Part shown: positions 50,217 to 57,883 of the stretch, piece by piece
Numbering within the stretch: position 1 is the stretch's first letter
Layout: the number at the start of each line of letters is the position of its first letter
Assembly: GCF_041380015.1 (NCBI RefSeq)
Contig: NZ_CP159978.1
DNA: 64,000 nucleotides
Source: Buchananella felis
GTDB lineage: Bacteria > Actinomycetota > Actinomycetes > Actinomycetales > Actinomycetaceae
Reading direction: 5' to 3' (one strand)
Made by a program: the position numbers and the translations under genes
Notes under the pieces: generated by a model
What the model was told of the DNA's origin: nothing
What the model saw: the letters and a program-made list of their open reading frames with translations, nothing else
The model's database searches: none

Positions 50217-51830
50217 GAAGACCCCGCGTGAGCGGGGATGATCCTTCGCAACCGTGACTGGATTCTAGCCATTGGGGGAAGACCCCGCGTGAGCGGGGAT
50301 GATCCGGCGTCGGTGTCGGCGACCACGAAGCCGTACTCGAAGACCCCGCGTGAGCGGGGATGATCCGCCACGCGCCGTGGTTGGCCTCGTTCAGGTGGGG
50401 AAGACCCCGCGTGAGCGGGGATGATCCGCTCAACTCGCGCGGTGTCGATTACACCGAGGAGAAGACCCCGCGTGAGCGGGGATGATCCGCGCGCGTAGCG
50501 GCGCTCCAGCTGCTCGGCACGGAAGACCCCGCGTGAGCGGGGATGATCCGGCCCTGGAGCTGCGCTCTGGGGCGCGCTACAAGAAGACCCCGCGTGAGCG
50601 GGGATGATCCGTGGGTCAACGAGGCGACCTACCGGGCGTTGCTGAAGACCCCGCGTGAGCGGGGATGATCCGGCACACCACTGCTGCACCAAGCGTGACA
50701 CACAGAAGACCCCGCGTGAGCGGGGATGATCCTTGATCGGCAGCCCGCACAGCCCACACGGCGGGGAAGACCCCGCGTGAGCGGGGATGATCCGCCTGAA
50801 AAATCCCCTCCCCAAACCACTTGCACGAAGACCCCGCGTGAGCGGGGATGATCCGCTGCGCGAGTTGATCAACGGTTGGTTGGAGCCGAAGACCCCGCGT
50901 GAGCGGGGATGATCCTTTGGCGCGTGAGCACGCGACTGACACAAAGGGGAAGACCCCGCGTGAGCGGGGATGATCCGATCACCGTCGATTTCTTCCGCAA
51001 TCGCAAGGTGAAGACCCCGCGTGAGCGGGGATGATCCGGCGCGAGTAATGGCGCCCTTGACGAAGTTGAAGAAGACCCCGCGTGAGCGGGGATGATCCTA
51101 TCGATGGTGGCCATGCGGAGGCGGCCTCCTTGAAGACCCCGCGTGAGCGGGGATGATCCGTCACGCCAAACGGCGTACCCGCTGCCAGTCTGGAAGACCC
51201 CGCGTGAGCGGGGATGATCCGCGGTCGCATTTTCCACCAGGTCACGCCAGTAGGAAGACCCCGCGTGAGCGGGGATGATCCGGATCGGCTGGCGCGTGAA
51301 ATCAAGAGCGAGGCGAAGACCCCGCGTGAGCGGGGATGATCCTATCTCGCGTGGTGTGGACCGCTACGACATTATGAAGACCCCGCGTGAGCGGGGATGA
51401 TCCGCATTAGCGACGTTGGTGGAGATGCGCTCCTCCGAAGACCCCGCGTGAGCGGGGATGATCCTTGCTTCAGCGTCGACTTGGCGCCCTTGGGGTCGAA
51501 GACCCCGCGTGAGCGGGGATGATCCGCACGCCCTGGACAAGCGCTTCGGGTGGCCGGTGAAGACCCCGCGTGAGCGGGGATGATCCTTGCGCCACTGGTA
51601 CTCGACGTCCTCGGCTAGGGAAGACCCCGCGTGAGCGGGGATGATCCGACATGACCCCCGAGCAAGACCGCGCCCTAAAGGAAGACCCCGCGTGAGCGGG
51701 GATGATCCTCGTACACACCGGCCTTTCAATGGCCGAAATTGGAAGACCCCGCGTGAGCGGGGATGATCCGTGTGCGGAGGCCAAGGCGTTGCGCATGGCG
51801 TGGAAGACCCCGCGTGAGCGGGGATGATCC
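50217..51830 (+). CRISPR. Type I-E CRISPR array 1: 27 repeats, 26 spacers
   Basis: Repeats of 28 nt (GAAGACCCCGCG, TGAG, CGGGGATGATCC) recur with an exact 61-bp period from 50217 to 51803. All 27 repeats are identical. The base after each repeat is always G (19) or T (8), so the functional unit is probably a 29-nt repeat with a PAM-derived last base plus a 32-nt spacer. The internal CCCCGCG...CGGGG pairs as the Cas6e hairpin. Leader-proximal, youngest part of the locus. Confidence 0.98.
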
Positions 51831-51878
51831 GTAACCCCGTTACCTTGTTTGTGGCTCGGTTGTTCCGGGCTCGGCCAG

Positions 51879-52064
51879 CTGTCGTGGGCATGATGGTTTG
51901 CCCCTGTCTATCCAATGATCCGGGGGGTGTTGTCACCCACGACAGTTGGGCGCTGGGGAGACGCTGATTAGGGGAACGACCCGCTTGTAGCGAGGTCTAA
52001 CGCACACGTGGGTGCGGGACTAGCGACCGTGGTGCTGGCCGTGGTTTAGCAAGGGGCAGGACAC
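51879..52064 (+). ncRNA. Candidate IS110 bridge-RNA region
   Basis: The non-coding left end of IS110-group elements can encode a bridge RNA that guides target and donor choice. Here a perfect 10-bp stem, CTGTCGTGGG (51879-51888) with CCCACGACAG (51936-51945), encloses a 47-nt loop that contains ATGATCCGG (51915-51923), identical to the end of the CRISPR repeat plus the next two bases in many units. RNA expression is inferred. Confidence 0.45.
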
Positions 52065-53273
52065 ATGGAAGTAGACCAGATCTCAGTCTTTGTCGGCATC
52101 GACGTGGGCAAAAGCGAACACTGGGCTCACGCCCTAAACCGCGCGGGCAAGAAACTCCTAGACAAGCCTTTGCCCAACGACGAGTCCAAACTCCGCTCGC
52201 TCTACCAAGACCTAGCTAGACACGGCACGGTCTTGGTAGTGGTGGACCAGCCAGCCACCATCGGGGCCCTGGCCGTGGCAGTAGCCCAAGACATGGAAAT
52301 CACCGTGGCCTACCTGCCAGGTCTGTCCATGCGCCGTATCGCCGACCTAACCCCGGGCAATGCGAAAACAGACAAACGTGACGCCGCCGTGATCGCCATG
52401 GCTGCTTTGACCATGCCTCACACCCTGCGCGCGTTAGGCGATGGAGAACAGGACGGCCCGGCCTTGGCGATGCTGACCGGGTTTGATCTGGACCTAGCCC
52501 GTCAGGTCAACCAGACAGCAAACCGGATCAGAGGCCTGTACACCCAGATCCACCCCGCCCTGGAAGCTGTCCTTGGCCCCAAACTGGAGCATGACTCCAT
52601 ACTCCAGCTCATCAACACCTACCCCACCCCAGCCCAACTGAAGAAAGCTGGAAAGACGCGGATTGCCGCCAAACTCAAAGCCAACGGAGCCAAACTCTAC
52701 GCCGCATGGGCCGACCAGATCGTCCAAGCACTAGCCAAACAAAGTGTCACCGTTGCCGGCACCCAAGCCGCAGGCACAGTCCTGCCCCACCTGGCCCAGC
52801 AGCTAATCACCCTGCACGCCCAACGCAAAGACATCGCCACCCAGGTCGAGCACCTAGTGCAGGCCCACCCTCTTTTCCAGGTCCTGACTTCCATGCCCGG
52901 GATCGGAATCAGGACCGCAGCTGTTTTCCTCGCCGAGACCCTGGGCAAGACCTTCCCCACCGCAGCCCACCTAGCCTCCTACGCCGGTCTAACCCCGGTA
53001 ACCAGACGCTCGGGCAGCTCCATCAGAGGTGAACACGTATCCAGAACAGGCAACAAACGCCTCAAACGAGCCATGTTCCTAGCTGCCTTTGCCTCCCTAC
53101 GAAGCGATGCCACCTCCCGTGCTTACTACGACCGTAAACGCGCCCAAGGCAAACGCCACAACCAAGCACTCCTCGCCCTGGCCCACCGCCGCATCCTCAC
53201 CCTGCACGCCATGATCCGCACAGGCACCCTCTACGACCCACAACCAAGCCCGAAACTCGTTCAAGCCGCTTGA
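52065..53273 (+). CDS. IS110-family transposase (DEDD recombinase)
   Basis: 402 residues from ATG 52065 (MEVDQISVFVGIDVGKSEHW), with an AGGGGCAGG-type site upstream. The N-terminal RuvC-like domain has the first Asp in VGIDVGKSEHW and the DxxD pair in GNAKTDKRDAAVIA. The C-terminal Transposase_20 part has MPGIGIRTAAVFLAET, LASYAGLTPVTRRSGSSI and RGEHVSRTGNKRLKRAMF, which carries the conserved serine region. The frame is intact. The element splits the CRISPR array. Confidence 0.95.
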   Translation: MEVDQISVFVGIDVGKSEHWAHALNRAGKKLLDKPLPNDESKLRSLYQDLARHGTVLVVVDQPATIGALAVAVAQDMEITVAYLPGLSMRRIADLTPGNAKTDKRDAAVIAMAALTMPHTLRALGDGEQDGPALAMLTGFDLDLARQVNQTANRIRGLYTQIHPALEAVLGPKLEHDSILQLINTYPTPAQLKKAGKTRIAAKLKANGAKLYAAWADQIVQALAKQSVTVAGTQAAGTVLPHLAQQLITLHAQRKDIATQVEHLVQAHPLFQVLTSMPGIGIRTAAVFLAETLGKTFPTAAHLASYAGLTPVTRRSGSSIRGEHVSRTGNKRLKRAMFLAAFASLRSDATSRAYYDRKRAQGKRHNQALLALAHRRILTLHAMIRTGTLYDPQPSPKLVQAA

Positions 53274-53316
53274 CAAACAACATAGGGGCACCCCCCCACC
53301 GGCCCCACCCCCACTA

Positions 53317-54566
53317 GAAGACCCCGCGTGAGCGGGGATGATCCTACGATCGTGCCCTGTGCGATGTCATAACCGCAGAAGACCCCGCGCGAGCGGGGAT
53401 GATCCGGGCGTGCGCGTAATCACCACCGATAATTCCGGCGAAGACCCCGCGCGAGCGGGGATGATCCTCCGAAGCTCTCGTCGGGGTCCTGCCCCTCGGA
53501 GAAGACCCCGCGCGAGCGGGGATGATCCGGTCGTCGACGGCGCCGATGAGCAGCTCGAGCGGAAGACCCCGCGCGAGCGGGGATGATCCGGTCGCGGACG
53601 GTGAGTCCAGGGCAGCGGCCAGGAAGACCCCGCGCGAGCGGGGATGATCCTTGGAGCCCTAACCCCTAATCGCAGGGCGGGCAGAAGACCCCGCGCGAGC
53701 GGGGATGATCCGGGCGAACGCAACCCCATCGAGAGATATGGAGTGAAGACCCCGCGCGAGCGGGGATGATCCGGTCGCTGGCTGGATCACCAAGGGCGCG
53801 GGCGTGAAGACCCCGCGCGAGCGGGGATGATCCCGCCTCAGACAAGTTGAGGATGTTGGAATCCTGGAAGACCCCGCGCGAGCGGGGATGAGCCTTTGAA
53901 AGAGGTTGGGTCTGGTGCGCTGTCGGGGAAGACCCCGCGCGAGCGGGGATGAGCCTGTCGCCCTTTTACCGGGGGCGGATTCGTCATCGAAGACCCCGCG
54001 CGAGCGGGGATGATCCGAAGCAGGTCATTACGTTCTCCCCGCCGCTGGAGAAGACCCCGCGCGAGCGGGGATGATCCAGACGGGACGACATCGACCCAGG
54101 CGGTTGCGGCTGAAGACCCCGCGCGAGCGGGGATGATCCGCCGCTTCCCAGGCTTGACACTATGCCGACGGTGAAGACCCCGCGCGAGCGGGGATGATCC
54201 GGACGTGGCCACGGCAGTAAGCCGAGGCAAGTCGAAGACCCCGCGCGAGCGGGGATGATCCGATGACAGCGGCGTCAACGGCGACTCCCATCGCGAAGAC
54301 CCCGCGCGAGCGGGGATGATCCGGCGGCGTTGATGATGTCGCGCGCGATCTTGGAGAAGACCCCGCGCGAGCGGGGATGATCCGCCACGCCGCAGGGACG
54401 GGTCCCGCACTGCGGGGAAGACCCCGCGCGAGCGGGGATGATCCGCACGGTATCCGCGTTTTGTAGAGCTAGGCGCAGAAGACCCCGCGCGAGCGGGGAT
54501 GATCCCTTGTTCCGTGGAAAGGCCGTACTTCAAAGCCGGTCGACCCCGCGCAAGCGGGGATGATCC
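53317..54566 (+). CRISPR. Type I-E CRISPR array 2: 21 repeats, 20 spacers (distal part of the split array)
   Basis: The first repeat (53317) has the array 1 allele (GCGTGAGC). The next nineteen have GCGCGAGC, two of these (53867, 53928) ending GATGAGCC. The last (54539) is a diverged type starting GTCGACCCC and containing CAAGC. The period is 61 bp except for two 62-bp units (53378-53440 and 54050-54112). The base after the repeat is mostly G or T (17 of 21). Confidence 0.97.
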
Positions 54567-54730
54567 CTCGTTTTTTCTCCCAATTCGCGCGCTAGGGGAC
54601 TTTTCACGGCCACCCAGTACCATCCCATGAACGGGCGGGGTGTTGTTAGGCATTCTCTTGAGAGGGGGCACCATTGGGCGCCCTATGATCCGTCTAGTGT
54701 CGAGCGTTTGTATGGGGAGGTGGCGGCGCC
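54567..54730. other. Junction between array 2 and the first embedded gene
   Basis: 164 bp, less GC-rich than the chromosome. It contains a TATGATCCGTCTAG phrase near 54683 that resembles the end of a CRISPR repeat plus the start of the following spacer at 55346, possibly another decayed repeat. Confidence 0.35.
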
Positions 54731-55051
54731 ATGAGTGAGCTGGCTCCACCGTTTGACACGTGGATTGAGTGGTACACGCCCGAGGAGGGCCAGGAGTTCC
54801 TGCGGTGGTTGTGGCCTCGCCTTACCCGCTATGACCAGGCTTTCATAGCAGGTTCGTTGGGTGAGGAGTACGAGTGCCTCGCGTTTGCTCTCGATGCTGC
54901 CACTGGTGCCGGCATTAAGGTGCCACCCAGGCTCCTAGAGCCGCTGGAGAAGATGGCTGCTGTGGATCCGTCTGTGTCGCCAGTGCAGATGCTCGCCGAT
55001 CGGATCGCCCAGAATCAGGCGTTACCTGACTCCATGATTCCCGCCGAGTAA
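54731..55051 (+). CDS. Small acidic protein embedded in the CRISPR locus, copy 1
   Basis: 106 residues from ATG 54731 (MSELAPPFDTWIEWYTPEEG) with GGGGAGG about ten bases upstream, followed by a rho-independent terminator. The helical core LTRYDQAFIAGSLGEEYECL, then AFALDAATGAGIKVPPRLLEP and ALP near the end, aligns with the protein at 55365. The layout (acidic, ~100 residues, E-x-x-x-A-L helix) is like MafI-type immunity proteins, but the match is only by eye. No toxin gene is next to it. It lies between old-type CRISPR repeats. Confidence 0.65.
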   Translation: MSELAPPFDTWIEWYTPEEGQEFLRWLWPRLTRYDQAFIAGSLGEEYECLAFALDAATGAGIKVPPRLLEPLEKMAAVDPSVSPVQMLADRIAQNQALPDSMIPAE

Positions 55052-55073
55052 CGCTCGGCGTTCCTCACCTAGC

Positions 55074-55101
55074 CCCGTACCGACTGGTGCGGGACTTTTT
55101 T
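55074..55101 (+). terminator. Rho-independent terminator after embedded gene 1
   Basis: CCCGTACC-GACT-GGTGCGGG (one G-T pair) followed by ACTTTTTTG, 23 bp after the stop at 55051. Confidence 0.85.
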
Positions 55102-55123
55102 GTACCCACGACAAGGAGAATCC

Positions 55124-55195
55124 ATGCCCAACAGCACCAATTCCAAGCCCGCTTCCGTGCCGGCCGTCGCCCCCCGGTGGGGGTGCCGAAGGTAG
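55124..55195 (+). pseudogene. Truncated gene start abutting old CRISPR repeats
   Basis: ATG 55124 has a good AAGGAG site and opens a frame of only 23 residues (MPNSTNSKPASVPAVAPRWG and three more) before a stop, 6 bp ahead of an old-type repeat. It looks like the 5' end of a gene cut off by recombination with the array, or a very small peptide gene. Confidence 0.4.
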
Positions 55196-55201
55196 CGCCG
55201 C

Positions 55202-55351
55202 GTCGACCCCGCACAAGCGGGGATGATCCCGCGCAGACAGGGCAGTAGTCGAGATAAACAAGGTCAACCCCGCACAAGCGGGGATGATCCCGGCTACGCG
55301 GGTCACTGTCTAGCGAGACGGCGGTCGACCCTGCGCAAGCGGGGATGATCC
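55202..55351 (+). CRISPR. Remnant CRISPR array 3: three old-type repeats, two spacers
   Basis: Repeats at 55202, 55263 and 55324 (61-bp period) begin GTCGACCCCGC, GTCAACCCCGC or GTCGACCCTGC, contain ACAAGC or GCAAGC, and end CGGGGATGATCC. They match the last repeat of array 2, so they are the old, leader-distal end of the same locus, now separated by the gene at 54731. Confidence 0.92.
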
Positions 55352-55364
55352 GTCTGGCCTGTGG

Positions 55365-55727
55365 ATGTTGTACGGGCCAGAAGATCCGGCCTTCCCGAGC
55401 GGGCAGGATCCCTACTATGAGGCCATGGACGCCGAGCTGAATGAGCTTCTACGCCCGATCGACACCTACGATCGCGGTGTAATCGAGGAAGCCTGGCCTC
55501 ACCTTGATGCTACGGCCCGCGAGGGGGTCCTGTGCGATCTGTCCCATGGACAGCCAGAGTGGGCGCTGGATATTGCACTACGTGCTCTGGCCGAGAGCAA
55601 GACCGCTCTACCTGAGGCTGTGCTGCGTCCAGCGATCGGCGCCTATAACGTAGACGAGGAGCTATGCCAGCGGATTTACCGCGCGTTGCGCGCCAACGCG
55701 ACGCTGCCCCCGCACGCCCTGGGGTGA
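55365..55727 (+). CDS. Small acidic protein embedded in the CRISPR locus, copy 2
   Basis: 120 residues from ATG 55365 (MLYGPEDPAFPSGQDPYYEA), 13 bp after the last old-type repeat; no strong ribosome site is seen, so ATG 55424 (MDAELNELLRPIDTYD) could be the real start. The core EGVLCDLSHGQPEWALDIAL, then RALAESKTALPEAVLRP and ANATLP aligns with the gene at 54731, so the two are paralogues. Its TGA stop lies inside GGGGTGATCCG, which looks like the end of a decayed CRISPR repeat. Function unknown; immunity-protein-like by eye. Confidence 0.6.
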   Translation: MLYGPEDPAFPSGQDPYYEAMDAELNELLRPIDTYDRGVIEEAWPHLDATAREGVLCDLSHGQPEWALDIALRALAESKTALPEAVLRPAIGAYNVDEELCQRIYRALRANATLPPHALG

Positions 55728-55763
55728 TCCGTTGTACCACCGCCAACCAACCAATGGGCGAGA

Positions 55764-55791
55764 GTCCGCTCCGCACAAACGTAGGTGATCC
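55764..55791 (+). repeat. Decayed old-type CRISPR repeat
   Basis: GTCCGCTCCGCACAAACG followed by TAGGTGATCC aligns with the array 3 repeat at about 21 of 28 positions. It marks the outermost trace of the array. Confidence 0.6.
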
Positions 55792-56356
55792 CATGCAGAC
55801 CGGCGCGTTCTTGTGAGAGCAATGCTCGATGCCAGCGGCGGAAGGTATGAGGGTTTCTCCGCTGGCACAGTGCGAATGTTTAGCCATGCTTGTAGTTAGC
55901 AACGACAATTGCCACATTTATCCCGCTTGCGGCTATCCGCTCCGGTCGGGCCTGCCACTACCCTAAAGCTGACCCAACCGTGCGATGTTCACCATTCAGC
56001 GTGAACATCTGCAAAATCGCCCACGATACGCTTACGCACGGCGTCCCTTCGGGTGCCGGCAATGGAGCCTGTGGGTATCAGCCAACCAGCCACCTCGATA
56101 TGACTAGCCACAAATCAACTACACTTGCCCAACTCAGTAACGAGGAAGCTGGACGGGTATAGTCACTTACATGAAGGGGGTGAAGGAAGGGATTCAATCG
56201 CCGAGGTCCTGAAGGGGGCGGAGCCCTGCTAATTGCAATCGCAACCATGATTGCAGCACTCCGACCCTCCATCAGGAAGAAGCGGAAGCGAAAGCAATCC
56301 GAGCGCGGCCCCTGCAGTCAGCCGGGGCGCCCCCTCGGCATTGAGGCTAACGAGAC
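55792..56356. other. Gene-poor stretch, probable mobile-element debris
   Basis: No convincing gene. The stretch is less GC-rich than the chromosome. A TATAGT hexamer near 56157 is followed by GAAGGGGGTGAAGGAAGGG, which may be promoter and leader for the small genes at 56357 and 56516. One short frame (MKGVKEGIQSPRS) has no support. Confidence 0.4.
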
Positions 56357-56512
56357 ATGGACCGACGCACATTCATTGCCGGCGGCGGCGCTCTACTGTG
56401 CGCCCTAGCGATCCCCGCCAGCACAGTCCCCACATGGGCAAACATCGCTCTGGGGCTAATTGCCGTGACGCTGGGCGCAATCGCCCTGCATTCCGCTCTA
56501 TCCAGGAGGTAG
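56357..56512 (+). CDS. Small two-helix membrane protein
   Basis: 51 residues from ATG 56357 (MDRRTFIAGGGALLCALAIP). Two hydrophobic segments, AGGGALLCALAIPAST and ANIALGLIAVTLGAIALHSA, are separated by a Pro/Trp turn; the end is basic (LSRR). The stop lies 3 bp before the next gene, whose ribosome site is within its last codons, so the two are coupled. Such pairs occur in plasmids and integrative elements of actinobacteria. Function unknown. Confidence 0.55.
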   Translation: MDRRTFIAGGGALLCALAIPASTVPTWANIALGLIAVTLGAIALHSALSRR

Positions 56513-56515
56513 ACC

Positions 56516-56737
56516 GTGACAATCCGCTATCTGAGCCTGGCAGGCTTGGCCGTCCGGGTGGGCATCTCTCACCACACTGCCCGCACCTACCAACGGGACA
56601 ACCGCCTCCCCGCTCCCGACGCCATCATCGGGGACGGAGGTGGCACCCACGGGTGGCTGCCGGAGACGGTAGACGCCTGGCAGGCTGCCCGCCCCGACCG
56701 GGGAGCGCGCACCGACTTGCGCAAGCCCGTCGACTGA
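56516..56737 (+). CDS. Excisionase-like helix-turn-helix protein
   Basis: 73 residues from GTG 56516 (VTIRYLSLAGLAVRVGISHH), with AGGAGG five bases upstream. The sequence YLSLAGLAVRVGISHHTART followed by YQRDNRLPAPDAIIGDGGGT and WLPETVDAWQAARP is a MerR-like winged helix of the excisionase/AlpA type, where the WLPETVDAW segment closes the fold. It normally acts as a DNA-bending excision factor or small regulator. No integrase is present here, so this is probably a remnant of an element. Confidence 0.75.
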   Translation: MTIRYLSLAGLAVRVGISHHTARTYQRDNRLPAPDAIIGDGGGTHGWLPETVDAWQAARPDRGARTDLRKPVD

Positions 56738-56841
56738 CCACGCGGCCCGACCGCACGGGAATAATCCTCGCCAACCGTCGGCAACTCCACGCTCGCACCG
56801 GCTCTACGTGCACCTCAGCAGCACCATCACGCCTGCTCTTG

Positions 56842-57576
56842 TTAGCTCGCGCTACTGCCTGCACGCGAAGGGATCAGCTCCACCGCCGGGCGCTCGGCTT
56901 GGAAGTCGTTCACATGGGCACCAGAGCGATATCCCAGCGCAAAGCCAGTGATCAGCTTGTAGTCGCTGGGGACATTGAACTCGGCGTCCACGGGCCTGCG
57001 CCAAATGGCTAGCGAACCCAAAGCGCACGAGTCCACTCCGTGTGACTTAGCAGTGAGGAATAGCGTCTGCAGCATGAGGCCCGCATCCAAAGCCGCAAAA
57101 GGCATCAGCCCCTTGTGGACAAACACAAATCCAAGTAGTGGCGCCCCAAACCCACTGAAGTTTTCCCGCGCCTGGGCATCACGCGCTTCCCTATCTCCCC
57201 TCGCAATGCCCAGGTGTTTGTAGAGCGCGGCACCAACCCTATTGGAGCGGGCTTTTAGAGCAGGTGGATACTTCATTAAGGGGTTGTAGTCCCCGTCAGG
57301 TAGTTTTCCGCTCAGCGCCAATCTAATTGCTGCGCCCAGCTGTTTTCGCTGAACCGGCACCGTCCGGTCAAACTCTGACTCGTAGAGACGCACTAGCCGT
57401 TCCTTCTGCGCGCCCGTGGCTATGGCCAACTGGTAGGGGCGGGTATTAGACCAAGAGGGCGCCAGACGAGCCCCGTCTAAAATCTGCTCAACTACCTCTG
57501 GGCTCAACGGGTCTGGTTTGAAGGAACGCGTGGACCGCCGGGAGTCGGCAAAAGATTTGAACTCAGCAGGTTCCAT
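56842..57576 (-). CDS. Nitroreductase family protein
   Basis: FMN-dependent NAD(P)H oxidoreductase of the nitroreductase superfamily, 244 residues from ATG 57576 (MEPAEFKSFADSRRSTRSFK). The FMN-binding start SRRSTRSFKPDPLS, the helix ILDGARLAPSWSNTRPYQLA, the central VFVHKGLMPFAALDAGLMLQ and TLFLTAKSHGVDSCALGSLA, and the C-terminal ITGFALGYRSGA are typical. The true substrate cannot be told. It is downstream of the fucosidase terminator, so it is its own unit. Confidence 0.92.
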   Translation of the reverse strand: MEPAEFKSFADSRRSTRSFKPDPLSPEVVEQILDGARLAPSWSNTRPYQLAIATGAQKERLVRLYESEFDRTVPVQRKQLGAAIRLALSGKLPDGDYNPLMKYPPALKARSNRVGAALYKHLGIARGDREARDAQARENFSGFGAPLLGFVFVHKGLMPFAALDAGLMLQTLFLTAKSHGVDSCALGSLAIWRRPVDAEFNVPSDYKLITGFALGYRSGAHVNDFQAERPAVELIPSRAGSSAS

Positions 57577-57810
57577 ACTTCAGAGCGTACTGATTTCCCC
57601 TTGACGGGGGGAGCTACGTGACCACCCGAACCACACCACGCATCCGCCCGAACCACGCCACCAACCATCCAAACCACGCGCTCGGGCAATAGACACCGCC
57701 CCCTCTCCCCGTCCTCTCCCCTACCCGTTCCCCGTCGCGCCTGCTCCTGCGCCCGCGCTTTTCCACCATCCAGAGACACCGCTGCCCATTCCCCACCTGG
57801 GCAAAGAGTG

Positions 57811-57840
57811 GGGGCCGGGTGGCTGCTGCCACCCGGCCCC
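57811..57840 (-). terminator. Terminator hairpin after the fucosidase gene
   Basis: A perfect 13-bp stem, GGGGCCGGGTGGC - TGCT - GCCACCCGGCCCC, 44 bp past the stop. Confidence 0.7.
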
Positions 57841-57883
57841 GGCTCTCGCTCACCCTCACCGTCTTGGTGGGGCTAGCTCCGTG

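Larger units (their letters stand above)
51831..53316 (+). mobile_element. IS110-family element inserted in the CRISPR array (ends approximate)
   Basis: About 1.4-1.49 kb between the last repeat of array 1 and the first repeat of array 2. It contains one DEDD transposase gene, a 234-bp non-coding left segment and a 43-bp right segment. There are no terminal inverted repeats, as expected for IS110. Up to 33 bp of the interval must be the split spacer, but which bases cannot be decided from one copy. Confidence 0.85.

Noticed and set aside
50201..51936. Minus-strand frames across CRISPR array 1 with repeated GSSPLTRGL / RIIPAHAGSS
   Set aside because: These are translations of the CRISPR repeats, a well-known false protein pattern.
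53367..54749. Minus-strand frames across CRISPR array 2 (GSSPLARGL repeats)
   Set aside because: Same artefact as for array 1.
55980..56162. 60-codon plus-strand frame (MRCSPFSVNICKIAH)
   Set aside because: No ribosome site and no recognisable feature in a debris region.
56251..57012. 253-codon plus-strand frame over the excisionase and nitroreductase ends
   Set aside because: Out of frame with the small membrane and excisionase genes, whose start signals are better, and it runs antisense into the nitroreductase gene.
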